Below, piece after piece: positions 1-33,718 of a stretch of DNA of 63,009 nucleotides (the first letter of the stretch is position 1; each line of letters starts with the position of its first letter). Both the position numbers and the translations under genes were made by a program. The stretch is from Corallococcus llansteffanensis (GTDB lineage Bacteria; Myxococcota; Myxococcia; Myxococcales; Myxococcaceae): positions 1 to 63,009 of the forward strand of contig NZ_RAWB01000003.1 in the NCBI RefSeq assembly GCF_003612055.1, given 5' to 3'. The notes beneath the pieces were generated by a model. That model had not been told where the DNA came from. It did not search any database and saw nothing but the letters and a program-made list of their open reading frames with translations.

Positions 1-25079
<25,079 letters not shown>

Positions 25080-25083
<4 letters not shown>

Positions 25084-25904
25084 GGCGAGGGCTCCAGGCC
25101 CGCGCCGTGCTTCACCAGCACGGCGCGGGCGTAGGCCATCAGGAAGCCCATGCGCATGGCATTGCGCTCGGTGGGGATGCCGGGCCCGGACATGATGGCC
25201 GCCACGTCGCTGCCCAGCTCCACGGCGCGTGCCAGCCGGGCGGCAATCAACGCCTGTTGGATGCCGCGTCGGCGCCACGCGGGCAGCACCGACGTGCCGA
25301 ACAGGGACGTGAGCCCGTCGCTCGTCTCGCAGCCTCCCGCCCCGACCGGGACGCCGTCGAGCCATGCCACGAACGCATCCGTCCCCGGGGTGCGAGCGCC
25401 CTTGATGCCCATCGCCAGGAATCCCTCCGACAGCGTCTCGCCCTCGGGGACGAAGCCGCTGCCGGAGACCTGGGCGAACCTGAGCACCGCCGCGTCGTCG
25501 GAGGGGTCGATGCGCTCGATGGTCAGTGCCGGGGGCGTGCCCTGGCTCAGCTTCCGCAGGTCCTCGGTCTCGCGAAGCGGCCGGTACAGCACGGTCTCGA
25601 ACTCACGCAGCACGAACCCGCGCTCCGCCAGGGCGTGGAGCAGCGGCACGGGCGTGTACGGACTCAGCTCCGCCTTCGGCTCGACCCCGCGCGAGGAGAA
25701 GAAGTCCACCAGCGCATCCAGCTGCGCCCCGGTGACCTCCTGGCCGAGTCCATACCCGCACGACTTGTTCACGTAGGAGCCCACACCCCCGAAGGCCATC
25801 CACCCGTCCGCCAGCGGCGCGGATTCCGTGGCCAGGCCCACCGCGACCTGCGCCTGCTTGCGCTCGAACCGCCGCGCGATCTCCACCAGGTTCACATCGT
25901 TCAT
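25080..25904 (-). CDS. GNAT-family N-acetyltransferase
   Basis: 274 residues. The C-terminal half (about 140-265) has the GNAT fold signature: a strand ending in LFGTSVLPAWRRRGIQQAL, where the arginine/glycine-rich turn binds acetyl-CoA pyrophosphate. The N-terminal half resembles the substrate-side domain of two-domain GNATs. ATG at 25902-25904 is preceded by GAGGCGGA. The gene converges on the megasynthase and their stop codons share bases (TAA on minus at 25080-25082, TAG on plus at 25081-25083), leaving no room for a terminator. The substrate is unknown; modification of the peptide product or self-protection is possible only by position. Confidence 0.85.
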
Positions 25905-26169
25905 TCCGCCTCTCTACACCGTAAGTGTGGGTTCAGGGGACAGGTCGGCCAGCCGGCTGCTTGTGCACGCGGCCTGTGCCCTGGCGGGTCGCATGCCCGG
26001 GGGTGACGCCACGAGAGCCCCCTTTCGGGAAGCGCCAGCACGTCGGCCTCGAACGCGTGGCACGCAGCCGGCCAGCCGCGCGCCCGCCCATGCCTGCCGT
26101 GGACGCAGTGCGCACGCTGTGCCGGGTAGCGCTCAATTCCGACGCGCCTGAAGAGCTCAAGGGACGCCA

Positions 26170-27324
26170 ATGCAAGCACTCACGTACGAAGGACCGTGGC
26201 GGGTGGCGGTCAAGGAGAAGCCGGACCCGCGCATCGAGCACCCGCAGGACGGCATCGTCCGGGTGGAGACCGCCGCCATCTGTGGCTCGGACTTCCACAT
26301 CATGCACGGCCTCATCCCCGACACCCGCATCGGCTCCACGTTCGGCCATGAGTTCGTGGGCATCGTGGAGGAGGTGGGCCGGGGCGTCACGGGCGTGAAG
26401 CGCGGCGACCGGGTGGCGCTGCCATTCCAGATCTTCTGCGGCAGCTGCTACTACTGCCAGCATGGCCTGACGTCGTGCTGCCTGAACACCAACCCCGGCA
26501 CGGACGCGGCGACAGGCATGTATGGCTATTCGCACACGATGGGCGGCTACGACGGCGGCCAGGCCCAGTACGTGCGCGTGCCCTTCATCGGCGTGGACGC
26601 GGAGCACGTGCCCGAGGACGTCTCCAGCCTGGACGCGCTGCCCATCACCGACGCCTTCCCGACGGGCTACCAGGCCGCCGAGATGTGCAACATCCGCGGC
26701 GGGGAGACGGTGCTCGTGCTCGGCTGCGGGCCGGTGGGCCTGTTCGCCATGTGGTCGCTCTGGGCCATGGGCGCCGGCCGCGTCATCGCGGTGGACCACG
26801 TGGACTACAAGCTCGACTTCGCGCGCCGGTGGCTGGGCGTGGAGACGCTCAACTTCCGCGACGTGGACCTGGTCACGATCATCAAGGGCATGACCGAGGA
26901 TCTCGGCGCGGACGCGACCATCGACGCGGTGGGCGCCGAGGCCGCCGGCAGCCCCACGCACCGCGCGCTCGGCATCTACGCGAAGCTCGAGGCGGGCAGC
27001 CCGCAGGCGCTCAACACCGCCATCCACGCCACGAAGAAGGGCGGCACCCTCTCCGTCATCGGCGCGTACGGCCCGCCGTTCACGGGCGTGGACATCGGCA
27101 CGTTCATGAACAAGGCGCAGACCATGCGCACGGGCCAGGCGAGCGTGAAGCGCTACATGCCGCACCTGTTCGAGCACATCCGGGCCGGCCGCATCCGCCC
27201 GTCGGAGGTGTTCACGCACCGGGGTCCGCTGGAGAAGGCCCCGGAGTTCTACCGCACGATGGCCCGGAAGCAGGACGGGTGCATCAAGTGCGCCCTCTTC
27301 CCCAACGGCCCCATCGTCCACTGA
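26170..27324 (+). CDS. Zinc-dependent alcohol dehydrogenase (MDR; formaldehyde-dehydrogenase-like)
   Basis: 384 residues, normal length for medium-chain dehydrogenases. Catalytic zinc ligands are visible at Cys38 (CGSDFH) and His60-Glu61 (GHEF). The structural zinc lobe is Cys90, Cys93, Cys96 and Cys104. The Rossmann loop GCGPVG is at 185-190. The middle insertion and the DAVGAEAAG region resemble glutathione-independent formaldehyde dehydrogenase-like members, which oxidise small alcohols or aldehydes with NAD(P); the substrate here is not predictable. The start lies downstream of AAGGGACGCCA. The gene is divergent from the GNAT gene across a 265-bp spacer that must hold both promoters, and is followed after 16 bp by a small gene in the same operon. 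Confidence 0.92.
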   Translation: MQALTYEGPWRVAVKEKPDPRIEHPQDGIVRVETAAICGSDFHIMHGLIPDTRIGSTFGHEFVGIVEEVGRGVTGVKRGDRVALPFQIFCGSCYYCQHGLTSCCLNTNPGTDAATGMYGYSHTMGGYDGGQAQYVRVPFIGVDAEHVPEDVSSLDALPITDAFPTGYQAAEMCNIRGGETVLVLGCGPVGLFAMWSLWAMGAGRVIAVDHVDYKLDFARRWLGVETLNFRDVDLVTIIKGMTEDLGADATIDAVGAEAAGSPTHRALGIYAKLEAGSPQALNTAIHATKKGGTLSVIGAYGPPFTGVDIGTFMNKAQTMRTGQASVKRYMPHLFEHIRAGRIRPSEVFTHRGPLEKAPEFYRTMARKQDGCIKCALFPNGPIVH

Positions 27325-27340
27325 CCCGGAGACGACCCAC

Positions 27341-27865
27341 ATGGAAACGACCAACACGACACGGGAGCCCCGGTTGAGCAGCGCCGAGGACATCCAGCAC
27401 CACTCTGGCTACAAGGCCGTGCAGGCCCCGCGGCGCCCGTCCTGGTGGGGCGTGGACCAGGACCTGTCGCGCCGCCCCGGCGTGCCGATGATGCGGACGC
27501 CCGAGCCCTGGCCGAATGCGCGCATGGACATGGAGCGCATGGATCCCGCGCGCTCGGCCGTGTTCAAGCACGGCCGCCCCAACCGGGAGTGGCCGCCCGT
27601 CTTCGGCACCGCCTGCCCTCCCAAGGGGCTCTCAGGTCTCATCCGCAAGTGGGCCGCGAGCATGCCGGACCACAAGCCCCAGTTCTGGCTGCTGAAGCTG
27701 CTGGCCGACCGCGTGGACAGCGCCGAGCACCGCCTCAAGAAGCTCGCGCCCGTGGCCCTGCCGCTCGCCGCCGTGGGGTTGCTGGGCAGCATGTACCTGC
27801 GCGATGAGCGCGGCGACACGAGGCGCAGCAGCACCGCGCACCTGCGCAACGCGTACGGGCATTAG
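27341..27865 (+). CDS. Conserved-looking hypothetical protein paired with the alcohol dehydrogenase
   Basis: 174 residues starting at an ATG 16 bp after the dehydrogenase stop, with GGAGA upstream. The N-terminal two thirds are rich in Pro, Arg and Trp with no recognised domain. Residues about 132-152 form a hydrophobic stretch (VALPLAAVGLLGSMYL) that could be one membrane segment, followed by a basic and polar tail. The tight spacing suggests co-transcription, possibly to anchor or assist the dehydrogenase at the membrane, but that is inference. Function not recognised. Confidence 0.75.
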   Translation: METTNTTREPRLSSAEDIQHHSGYKAVQAPRRPSWWGVDQDLSRRPGVPMMRTPEPWPNARMDMERMDPARSAVFKHGRPNREWPPVFGTACPPKGLSGLIRKWAASMPDHKPQFWLLKLLADRVDSAEHRLKKLAPVALPLAAVGLLGSMYLRDERGDTRRSSTAHLRNAYGH

Positions 27866-28084
27866 GTCCTGGAGCTCAACCCGCTCACGTGGAGGGAGGC
27901 ATCCATCATGAGCCGGGTGAGTTGGCAGGGGCTCGTCGCCCCTGTCAGCGTCTCGCGACCTGTGGAAGGGACGGGAGCCCCCCATGCAACTCCACGTGTG
28001 CTCTTCCGCTCGAAGGCGATGGCGCCCTTGCTGGCTCTGGGATCCACCACGAACTTGAAGTATCCGAGCAAAGGGAGCCCATCG

Positions 28085-28618
28085 ATGGAGATCAAACCCC
28101 AGGCCATGGTCATACCCAGGTCGACCGAGCACCTCGAAAGGGGGAAGTACGGTCCGATTTTTCCGAAGACGCCTGCCTGTTATGGCTTCACGATCGTCGC
28201 CAACGTCAAGCCGGGGCGCGCCGATACGATGCGCGGCTACGGCCAGAGGTTGGCCGAAGCGCTCAAGGCCGACTCCGAATTTCTCGCGCCGCTCAAGCTC
28301 CATTACCTCCGCTGGGTGCTCTTCGATGACGACACCCGGTTCATGTATCAGGGCATCTTCGACACCGATTTCGACAAATACACCGAGGACGCGGTCGTTC
28401 TCTTCACCAGGTCCGGAATCAACACCGCCTTCGAGAACCTCGAGGGTTTTCCCATGGACTGGAAGACCAATGCGCCTGCGTTCGTCAAGTTCCTCCGAGA
28501 CCACCAGTGCAATAGCTTTCTTGAGTATGGCGAATACCCGTACTTCACGAGCGATGAGATCAAGAAGGCTCTGAAGATCAAGGCCGCGCTCACCGAGATG
28601 CTCGAGCAGATGCAGTAG
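28085..28618 (+). CDS. Unassigned protein, first gene of the DyP-peroxidase operon
   Basis: 177 residues from the ATG at 28085, chosen because GGGAG lies about 9 bp upstream and the sequence before it in the same frame reads as non-coding. The body has alternating hydrophobic strands and the motif LHYLRWVLFDDDTRF followed by MYQGIFDTDFDKYTEDAV. This looks like a ferredoxin-like alpha/beta fold of the kind related to chlorite dismutase and DyP enzymes, though that is an impression from memory. It has no signal peptide or membrane segment. It sits 9 bp before the next gene in a tight operon ending in a flavoprotein. Slightly AT-richer codon use than its neighbours suggests a different origin. 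It could be a heme-binding partner of the peroxidase or a structural subunit. Confidence 0.75.
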   Translation: MEIKPQAMVIPRSTEHLERGKYGPIFPKTPACYGFTIVANVKPGRADTMRGYGQRLAEALKADSEFLAPLKLHYLRWVLFDDDTRFMYQGIFDTDFDKYTEDAVVLFTRSGINTAFENLEGFPMDWKTNAPAFVKFLRDHQCNSFLEYGEYPYFTSDEIKKALKIKAALTEMLEQMQ

Positions 28619-28627
28619 GAGCCAGTC

Positions 28628-29644
28628 ATGAGCGAAGCGTTCGGGCGGACGTACAACCAGAACCACACGCCGAGGAAATACTCGAGGGGGCACCGGCGGG
28701 TCAGTGTCTACACGTCCTGGAGCTACCCCGGAGAAGCCAATCGAACTCCTGACGAAATGGACAATCGTTTTTCCACGATGGCCGAGGTCCGCCGGGTACT
28801 CTGGCCCGACTACGAGTCCCCCCAGTGGGCGGACCCACGGAGGTTCCAGCAGGGAATCGCGGGCTCCCTGGAGCTCTTCTTCTGGGCGTGGGTGAAGTTC
28901 CAGCAGGTGATGGAGGAGGTCACCGGGAACAAGGTCCCCATGTTTCAGCGGGTCGACCAGGCGGGCTTCACCCTGCCGCTCGACGAGAGGGTCCTCGCCG
29001 ATGCGGACACCCTGCTCATCTTCGGTCTGGACCACAACGTCACCGAGCAGGAGGCTGCCCCGGAGGAGATAGAAGCGGTCCGCGCATTCCTCGAGCGCGA
29101 AGGAACCTGTCTGGTGATGGGCCCGCACCACGACGTCGGGCACTCGCCGGACCTGAAGGAGCGCGCCCAGGAATACGCCCACCATGGCGACGCGCTGGTG
29201 CCTCGTCAGCAACGCTTCGGCGGCTATACGCGCTCGCTGATGAAGGGGCTGGGAATCCCTGTCGAGAATCGCTGGGGTCTCCGCCCCGCCGTCGTCGAAG
29301 GAACGAACCGGAGCGCCCCATTGACGGTGATGGGAGAGCTGGACACGCGCGGCTGGCTCACCGGAGTCCAGAACTTCAACTTCCACATGCACCTGCCGCA
29401 CTACGCGGTCACGACGGAGGATTCCCGTTCGGTCCGCGTCCTGGCGAAGCAGCCGATCGACCGGACCCGGCCCCACCCCTTCACGGACGCGGGAAACACC
29501 GAGTTCAATGCGTTGGTGTGGCTGCCGCCGGGCAACGGCAGGGCTGGGGATGTGCTGGTGGCCGACTCCACCATCTTCAGCACCTTGTTCGGGGCGGACG
29601 AGAGCCTCGTGCGCTTCTGGAAGAACCTCGCCACGGCCCATTGA
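28628..29644 (+). CDS. Unassigned protein in DyP operon, possible glutamine-amidotransferase-like fold
   Basis: 338 residues, ATG 9 bp after the preceding stop, TGA one base before the peroxidase ATG. The N-terminal 130 residues are unassigned (SVYTSWSYPGEA). The centre (about 120-180) alternates strands and glycine turns (TLLIFGLDHNV, then FLEREGTCLVMGPHHD), which resembles the ThuA/class I amidotransferase-like Rossmann fold, but no nucleophilic Cys is seen in the expected elbow. No signal peptide. Its position suggests it works with the peroxidase, perhaps in substrate handling. No family name can be given with confidence. Confidence 0.75.
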   Translation: MSEAFGRTYNQNHTPRKYSRGHRRVSVYTSWSYPGEANRTPDEMDNRFSTMAEVRRVLWPDYESPQWADPRRFQQGIAGSLELFFWAWVKFQQVMEEVTGNKVPMFQRVDQAGFTLPLDERVLADADTLLIFGLDHNVTEQEAAPEEIEAVRAFLEREGTCLVMGPHHDVGHSPDLKERAQEYAHHGDALVPRQQRFGGYTRSLMKGLGIPVENRWGLRPAVVEGTNRSAPLTVMGELDTRGWLTGVQNFNFHMHLPHYAVTTEDSRSVRVLAKQPIDRTRPHPFTDAGNTEFNALVWLPPGNGRAGDVLVADSTIFSTLFGADESLVRFWKNLATAH

Positions 29645-29645
29645 G

Positions 29646-30959
29646 ATGCTCGAACTTGACGACATCCAGAGCGGAGTGCTGCGGCCCCGGCCTTCTCCGT
29701 ACGTCGCGACCTACATCCTCCTCCGCATCGACGACCGGAGCGCGGGACGGGAGTTGATGCGGCGGCTCGGCTCGGCGGTGACCGCGGCCGCCCATCCGAA
29801 CAGCCCGACCTCCAATTGCTCGCTCAGCGTCGCGCTCACGTATCACGGGCTCGAGGCGCTGGGCGTACCGCGGGACTCCCTGGACACCTTCGCGTGGGAG
29901 TTCCGGCAGGGAATGGCCCCCCGGGCGAAGGCGCTGGGAGACGACGGCGAGAGCAGCCCCGAACATTGGGAACCGCCGCTGGGAACGAGCGACGTCCACG
30001 TCGTGCTGACGGCGCTTTCGCCGGATCAGGTTCAGCTCGAAGCCGCGCTGGAGCGCGCGCGCAATGCCCTGAGCGAGCTTGGCGGCATCACGGCGATCTG
30101 GCGTCAGGACTGCCACGCCCTGAGCACCGGCAAGGAGCCGTTCGGATTCAAGGACGGCATCAGCCATCCGGCCGTCGAAGGGAGCGGCATTCCAGGAAGC
30201 AATCCCCACGAGGAACCGCTCAAGGCAGGCGAGTTCGTCCTCGGCTACCCCGACGAGACGGGCGGCGTGTCCCCGATGCCACAGCCCGACGTCCTGGGGC
30301 GCAATGGGACGTACGTCGCCTTCCGCAAGCTTCATCAACGGGTGGCCGCGTTCAGGCAGTACCTGAAGAACACCGCGAGCAGCCCGGAGGACGAAGGGCT
30401 CCTGGCCGCGAAGATGATGGGGCGGTGGCGGAGCGGCGCGCCGCTGGCGCTGTGCCCTCGCCACGACGCTCCCGACCTGGGCGCCGATTCGTCGCGCAAC
30501 AATGACTTCCACTTCGCGGATGACCCGACCGGCTACAAGACGCCTCCCGCGTCGCACGTCCGGCGAGCGAACCCCCGCGATGCGTCCGTCGCCGGCGTGG
30601 TCAGGCTCCATCGGATGATCCGGCGCGGAACCGCCTACGGGCCCGAGCTGCCCGAGGGAGTCCTCGAGGACGATGGCGCCGACCGGGGGTTGATGTTCGC
30701 CTTCATCGGCGCGCACCTCGGACGGCAGTTCGAGTTCGTGCAATCCGAGTGGGTCAACGGTGGTGATTTTCTCGGGTTGGGCGATGCGAAGGACCCCCTC
30801 GCCGGCGCGAACGACGGGACGGGCGTGTTCTCATTCCCGAAGCGGCCCATCCCCAGGCGTCTGCAAGGCCTTCCGCGGTTCGTGGTCACGCGCGGAGGCG
30901 AGTACTGCTTCATGCCCGGGCTGAGAGCGCTGCGGTGGCTGGCGGAGCTGCGGACATGA
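29646..30959 (+). CDS. DyP-type heme peroxidase
   Basis: 437 residues from the ATG at 29646, one base after the previous stop. The hallmark GxxDG motif is present as GFKDG (167-171), whose aspartate is the distal acid of DyP enzymes. The proximal heme histidine is in SHVRRANPRD (His304) and the distal arginine in MIRRGTAYG (326-327). The family reduces hydrogen peroxide while oxidising dyes, lignin-like phenols or other substrates. No Tat or Sec signal is seen, so it is probably cytoplasmic or packaged. The stop overlaps the next start (ATGA), implying translational coupling to the flavoprotein. The substrate is unknown. Confidence 0.93.
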   Translation: MLELDDIQSGVLRPRPSPYVATYILLRIDDRSAGRELMRRLGSAVTAAAHPNSPTSNCSLSVALTYHGLEALGVPRDSLDTFAWEFRQGMAPRAKALGDDGESSPEHWEPPLGTSDVHVVLTALSPDQVQLEAALERARNALSELGGITAIWRQDCHALSTGKEPFGFKDGISHPAVEGSGIPGSNPHEEPLKAGEFVLGYPDETGGVSPMPQPDVLGRNGTYVAFRKLHQRVAAFRQYLKNTASSPEDEGLLAAKMMGRWRSGAPLALCPRHDAPDLGADSSRNNDFHFADDPTGYKTPPASHVRRANPRDASVAGVVRLHRMIRRGTAYGPELPEGVLEDDGADRGLMFAFIGAHLGRQFEFVQSEWVNGGDFLGLGDAKDPLAGANDGTGVFSFPKRPIPRRLQGLPRFVVTRGGEYCFMPGLRALRWLAELRT

Positions 30960-32383
30960 AAGGCCCGGTGAGCATGGACGTCGTGGTCATCGGTGCCGGC
31001 CCCGCGGGACTGCTCGCGGCGCTCCGCGCCGGCGACCTGGGCGCCCGGACCGCCCTCGTCACTCGCGACGAGTTCGGCGGCATGGCGGCCCACGACGGAC
31101 CGGTACCGGTGAGGACGCTGGCGCAGGCGGCACGGTTGCTCCGCGACGCCCGGCAACTGGGGCGCTATGGCATCTCGGTGACCGAGCCTGTGCTGGACTA
31201 CGCGCGACTGCTCACCCGCGTGCGCGAGGTGGCCGGCGACGTTCGCGATCAGGCGGCCCTGCGCGAACAGATTGCCGCGGCGGGGGTCACCGTGCACGAG
31301 CACGCAGGCGCGGCGCGCTTCGTGGACCCCCACACCGTCGAGACCCAGGGCGGGCTGCGATTTCGAGCGGAGAAGTTCATCCTCTGCTCCGGCGGCGTGA
31401 GCCGGCGCCTCCCGATCCCGGGATTCGAGCTCACGGCGACCCACAGCGATGCGTGGAGCCTGACCGCCGTTCCGCCGACGATGGTGGTCGTCGGCGGTGG
31501 CGCCACGGGAGCCCAGGTCGCGTCGATCTTCACTGCGTTCGGCACGCGGGTACAGCTCTTCGAGGCGGGAGCGCGCATCCTGGCGACCGAGGACGAAGAT
31601 GTGTCCACCGCTGTCGCGGAGTCCTTTCGTCAGGCCGGCATGGTGGTGCGCGAGGCCTTCGGTTCGATTGAGCGCTTTGAAAGGACGCCAGGGGGTGTGC
31701 GGATGGTCTTCTCCCGGGACGGCGTGCGAGACAGCGCCGAGGCTGCGCTCGTCGTCGTCGCGGTGGGCTGGACGGCCAACACCTCCGCGCTCAACCTCGC
31801 GGCCGCGGGCGTCGAGACCGACGCGCGAGGTTTCGTGCGCGTCGACGCCCATCTGCGAACCTCCGCGCCGCACATCTTCGCCGCGGGAGACGTGACCGGG
31901 CGCATGATGTTGGTCCCCCAGGCGTTGCAGGACGGGTTCGTCGCAGGATCCAACACGGCGAACACGCCGATGTTCGCCGTCACGGACGCGGTGTCTCCGA
32001 TTGGCAGCTTTACCGATCCCGAATACGCGCAAGCGGGCCTGACTGAAGCGAAGGCGCGTCAAACGCACGACGTCGTCGTGGCGGTGGTGCGCTTCGACTC
32101 GACGACGCGGACCCTCATCGATGGTCGGACGAACGGGTTCTGCAAGCTCATCGTCGACCGCGCCACGCGGACGATCCTCGGTTGCCACGTGGTGGGTGAG
32201 CGGGCGGTCGACCTGGTCCAGACGGCGGCGATCGCCATCGCGGCGGGGATGCGGGTGGATGAGCTGGCCCGCGTTCCGCTCTCGTTCCCCACCTATACCG
32301 GGGTCCTGGGGCGTGCAGCGGCCATCGCTGCCCGCCAGCTCCAGGTCGATGTGGATCGAGCACGCCTCGCGGAGCTTCTTTGA
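30956..32383 (+). CDS. FAD/NAD(P) disulfide-reductase-like flavoprotein lacking the redox cysteines
   Basis: 475 residues from an ATG overlapping the peroxidase stop; an internal ATG at 30974 is a possible alternative. The layout is that of group I pyridine-nucleotide disulfide oxidoreductases: FAD loop GAGPAG near residue 12, NAD(P) loop GGGATG near 182, second FAD motif HIFAAGDVTG near 308, and a C-terminal interface domain. The segment that should hold GGTCxxxGCxP reads DEFGGMAAHDGPVP, with no cysteine pair, and the C-terminal HPTxxE active-site motif reads FPTYTGVL. It therefore probably moves electrons from NAD(P)H through FAD without a disulfide, perhaps reducing a product of the peroxidase or supplying peroxide. 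That role is inferred from the operon. Confidence 0.88.
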   Translation: MKGPVSMDVVVIGAGPAGLLAALRAGDLGARTALVTRDEFGGMAAHDGPVPVRTLAQAARLLRDARQLGRYGISVTEPVLDYARLLTRVREVAGDVRDQAALREQIAAAGVTVHEHAGAARFVDPHTVETQGGLRFRAEKFILCSGGVSRRLPIPGFELTATHSDAWSLTAVPPTMVVVGGGATGAQVASIFTAFGTRVQLFEAGARILATEDEDVSTAVAESFRQAGMVVREAFGSIERFERTPGGVRMVFSRDGVRDSAEAALVVVAVGWTANTSALNLAAAGVETDARGFVRVDAHLRTSAPHIFAAGDVTGRMMLVPQALQDGFVAGSNTANTPMFAVTDAVSPIGSFTDPEYAQAGLTEAKARQTHDVVVAVVRFDSTTRTLIDGRTNGFCKLIVDRATRTILGCHVVGERAVDLVQTAAIAIAAGMRVDELARVPLSFPTYTGVLGRAAAIAARQLQVDVDRARLAELL

Positions 32384-32810
32384 AGTGACCTTCCAGGGCC
32401 TCCACCGACGCCGCGACGTGCGAGGCCGCCAGGGGCAGCGGGTCGACCTGGAAAAGGCGCGGCTGCGTCCGGCCAGAAAACGCAGCGGATACCACCCGCA
32501 GGCAATGCCAGGTGCATCGCGGACATCCAGCCGATGGGGAGCTCGAACCCGACCTCGTTCCTGCGGATTGGCACCCGCATCTTCTTCGTCGCCAACGGAG
32601 GGCCCCCGGGCAACGCCCTGTGGTCCATGCCCGCCAACGTCACCTGCCCCGATCCCGGGGGCGGCTCCTGCCTCCCCGCTGCTAAAGGCGGCTCACTTGC
32701 CTCTTCCGGCTTCGGCTCTGCCCACGCTTGAGGGAGGGAACAACCGCTGTGTGCCTTGCGTCGCGAAGTGGCGGCGGATGCGGTGGGGGCCGTGCGGTGG
32801 GTGCTGGCCT
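32384..32810 (+). other. Gene-poor stretch with a possible relic of an ELWxxDGT-type repeat protein
   Basis: No intact gene. On the plus strand 32534-32731 reads SFLRIGTRIFFVANGG followed by NALWSMPANVTCPDPGGGSC, which resembles one blade of the ELWxxDGT repeat proteins common in myxobacteria. It lacks any usable upstream sequence and stops shortly after. At about 32489-32510 a 20-bp stretch nearly matches the IS91-like relic at 38.2 kb (18 of 20 positions by eye). Both readings are weak. Confidence 0.3.
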
Positions 32811-33473
32811 CTACTTGAGCAGCAGATTCTGCAAGACGGCCGGCGTGCCATCGATGAAGGCCTTCGCCTTGTATGTCGTAGGGCGGAGCTTGCCTGGCGC
32901 CTCGTACTTCACCTCGAAGTCATTGCTCAGCACGACTCCCTTCTCGACCATGAGGCTGATGGCCTTCATCAAGCCGTCCACCTGCGGCTGGTAATGACCG
33001 CTGCAGTTGCTGATGTAGAGCAGCTTTCCATTCTTGATGGCGATGAACCCGGCGCAGATGACATCCGCGCCCGCGAGGATGGACGAGTGGTGGACCTTCA
33101 AGCTGCCGTTTGAGCCACCCATCCCCTTCGTGTAGACAAAGAAGTTTCCTTTGACGTCCACCGCGAAGAGATGCGCGACCTGCATCTGGGGACTGGACTC
33201 GTTGGGCATGCCCGACGTGAAGGGCTGGCCCCCCAGCAGGAACCTGCCGTTGTCGATGGTCAACTTGACCTGGCCGCGCTCTTCCTCGGAGAGGTATTTG
33301 ACGCCGCTGTTTTTGTCCTCCCCTTTGTATTTGGGCAGCATGTAGAAGACACGGGACTTGACGTAGTCCTCGGCCTCTTCCTTGGCGCCGTTGTCCAGGA
33401 GGCGCACGCCGTTGAGGATGCTGTCCAGGTCCAGGAACGGCAGGACGAACTTCCAGAGCTCTTTCGGAAACAT
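32811..33473 (-). CDS. Hypothetical protein, unassigned
   Basis: 220 residues, ATG at 33471-33473, with GAGGACGGTGG upstream and a TATACT hexamer (33511-33516, minus strand) about 38 bp before the start as a possible -10 box. No signal peptide or membrane segment. The middle has a strand-rich core (LFAVDVKGNFFVYTKG) followed by HSSILAG and ISNCSGHYQPQ, a pattern I associate from memory with toxin-linked or effector proteins, without certainty. Lysine content and AAG use are higher than in neighbouring genes, suggesting a different history. It lies downstream of the EEP-OTU gene on the same strand and could be a partner. Confidence 0.75.
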   Translation of the reverse strand: MFPKELWKFVLPFLDLDSILNGVRLLDNGAKEEAEDYVKSRVFYMLPKYKGEDKNSGVKYLSEEERGQVKLTIDNGRFLLGGQPFTSGMPNESSPQMQVAHLFAVDVKGNFFVYTKGMGGSNGSLKVHHSSILAGADVICAGFIAIKNGKLLYISNCSGHYQPQVDGLMKAISLMVEKGVVLSNDFEVKYEAPGKLRPTTYKAKAFIDGTPAVLQNLLLK

Positions 33474-33531
33474 CGGCCACCGTCCTCGTCAGTGAATCAG
33501 CTGGCCGGTGAGTATAGGGGATCGCGCCGGA

Positions 33532-33702
33532 CTACTTCTTCGGCATCCGGATGCTGGGATTCGCCGCGACGCGGGGCGCGCTCTTCGCCTTGAAGCTGCC
33601 ACCGGCCGCGGCCTTCATCGTGGGCCCCTTGGCCGCGGTTCCCAGTTGGGCCCTGGCTGTGTCCGTCCTGGGCTGCTGCGACGGCGCGATGGCCTTGTTC
33701 AT
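33532..33702 (-). CDS. Small basic Ala/Lys-rich protein downstream of the EEP-OTU gene
   Basis: 56 residues from ATG at 33700-33702, 16 bp after the EEP-OTU stop. Composition is Ala, Lys, Pro and Ser with a strongly basic C-terminus (SFKAKSAPRVAANPSIRMPKK region) and no hydrophobic segment. The ribosome site is poor, so translation may depend on coupling to the preceding gene. An overlapping plus-strand frame (33551-34045) has hydrophobic runs but is antisense to the larger gene and is not preferred. It may be a nucleic-acid-binding or antitoxin-like peptide; function unknown. Confidence 0.4.
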   Translation of the reverse strand: MNKAIAPSQQPRTDTARAQLGTAAKGPTMKAAAGGSFKAKSAPRVAANPSIRMPKK

Positions 33703-33718
33703 GGCGGGCAGAGTGGGC

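Noticed and set aside
27862-28113. A short minus-strand frame in the spacer before the DyP operon.
   Set aside because: No ribosome site, and it overlaps the clear start of the 177-codon gene.
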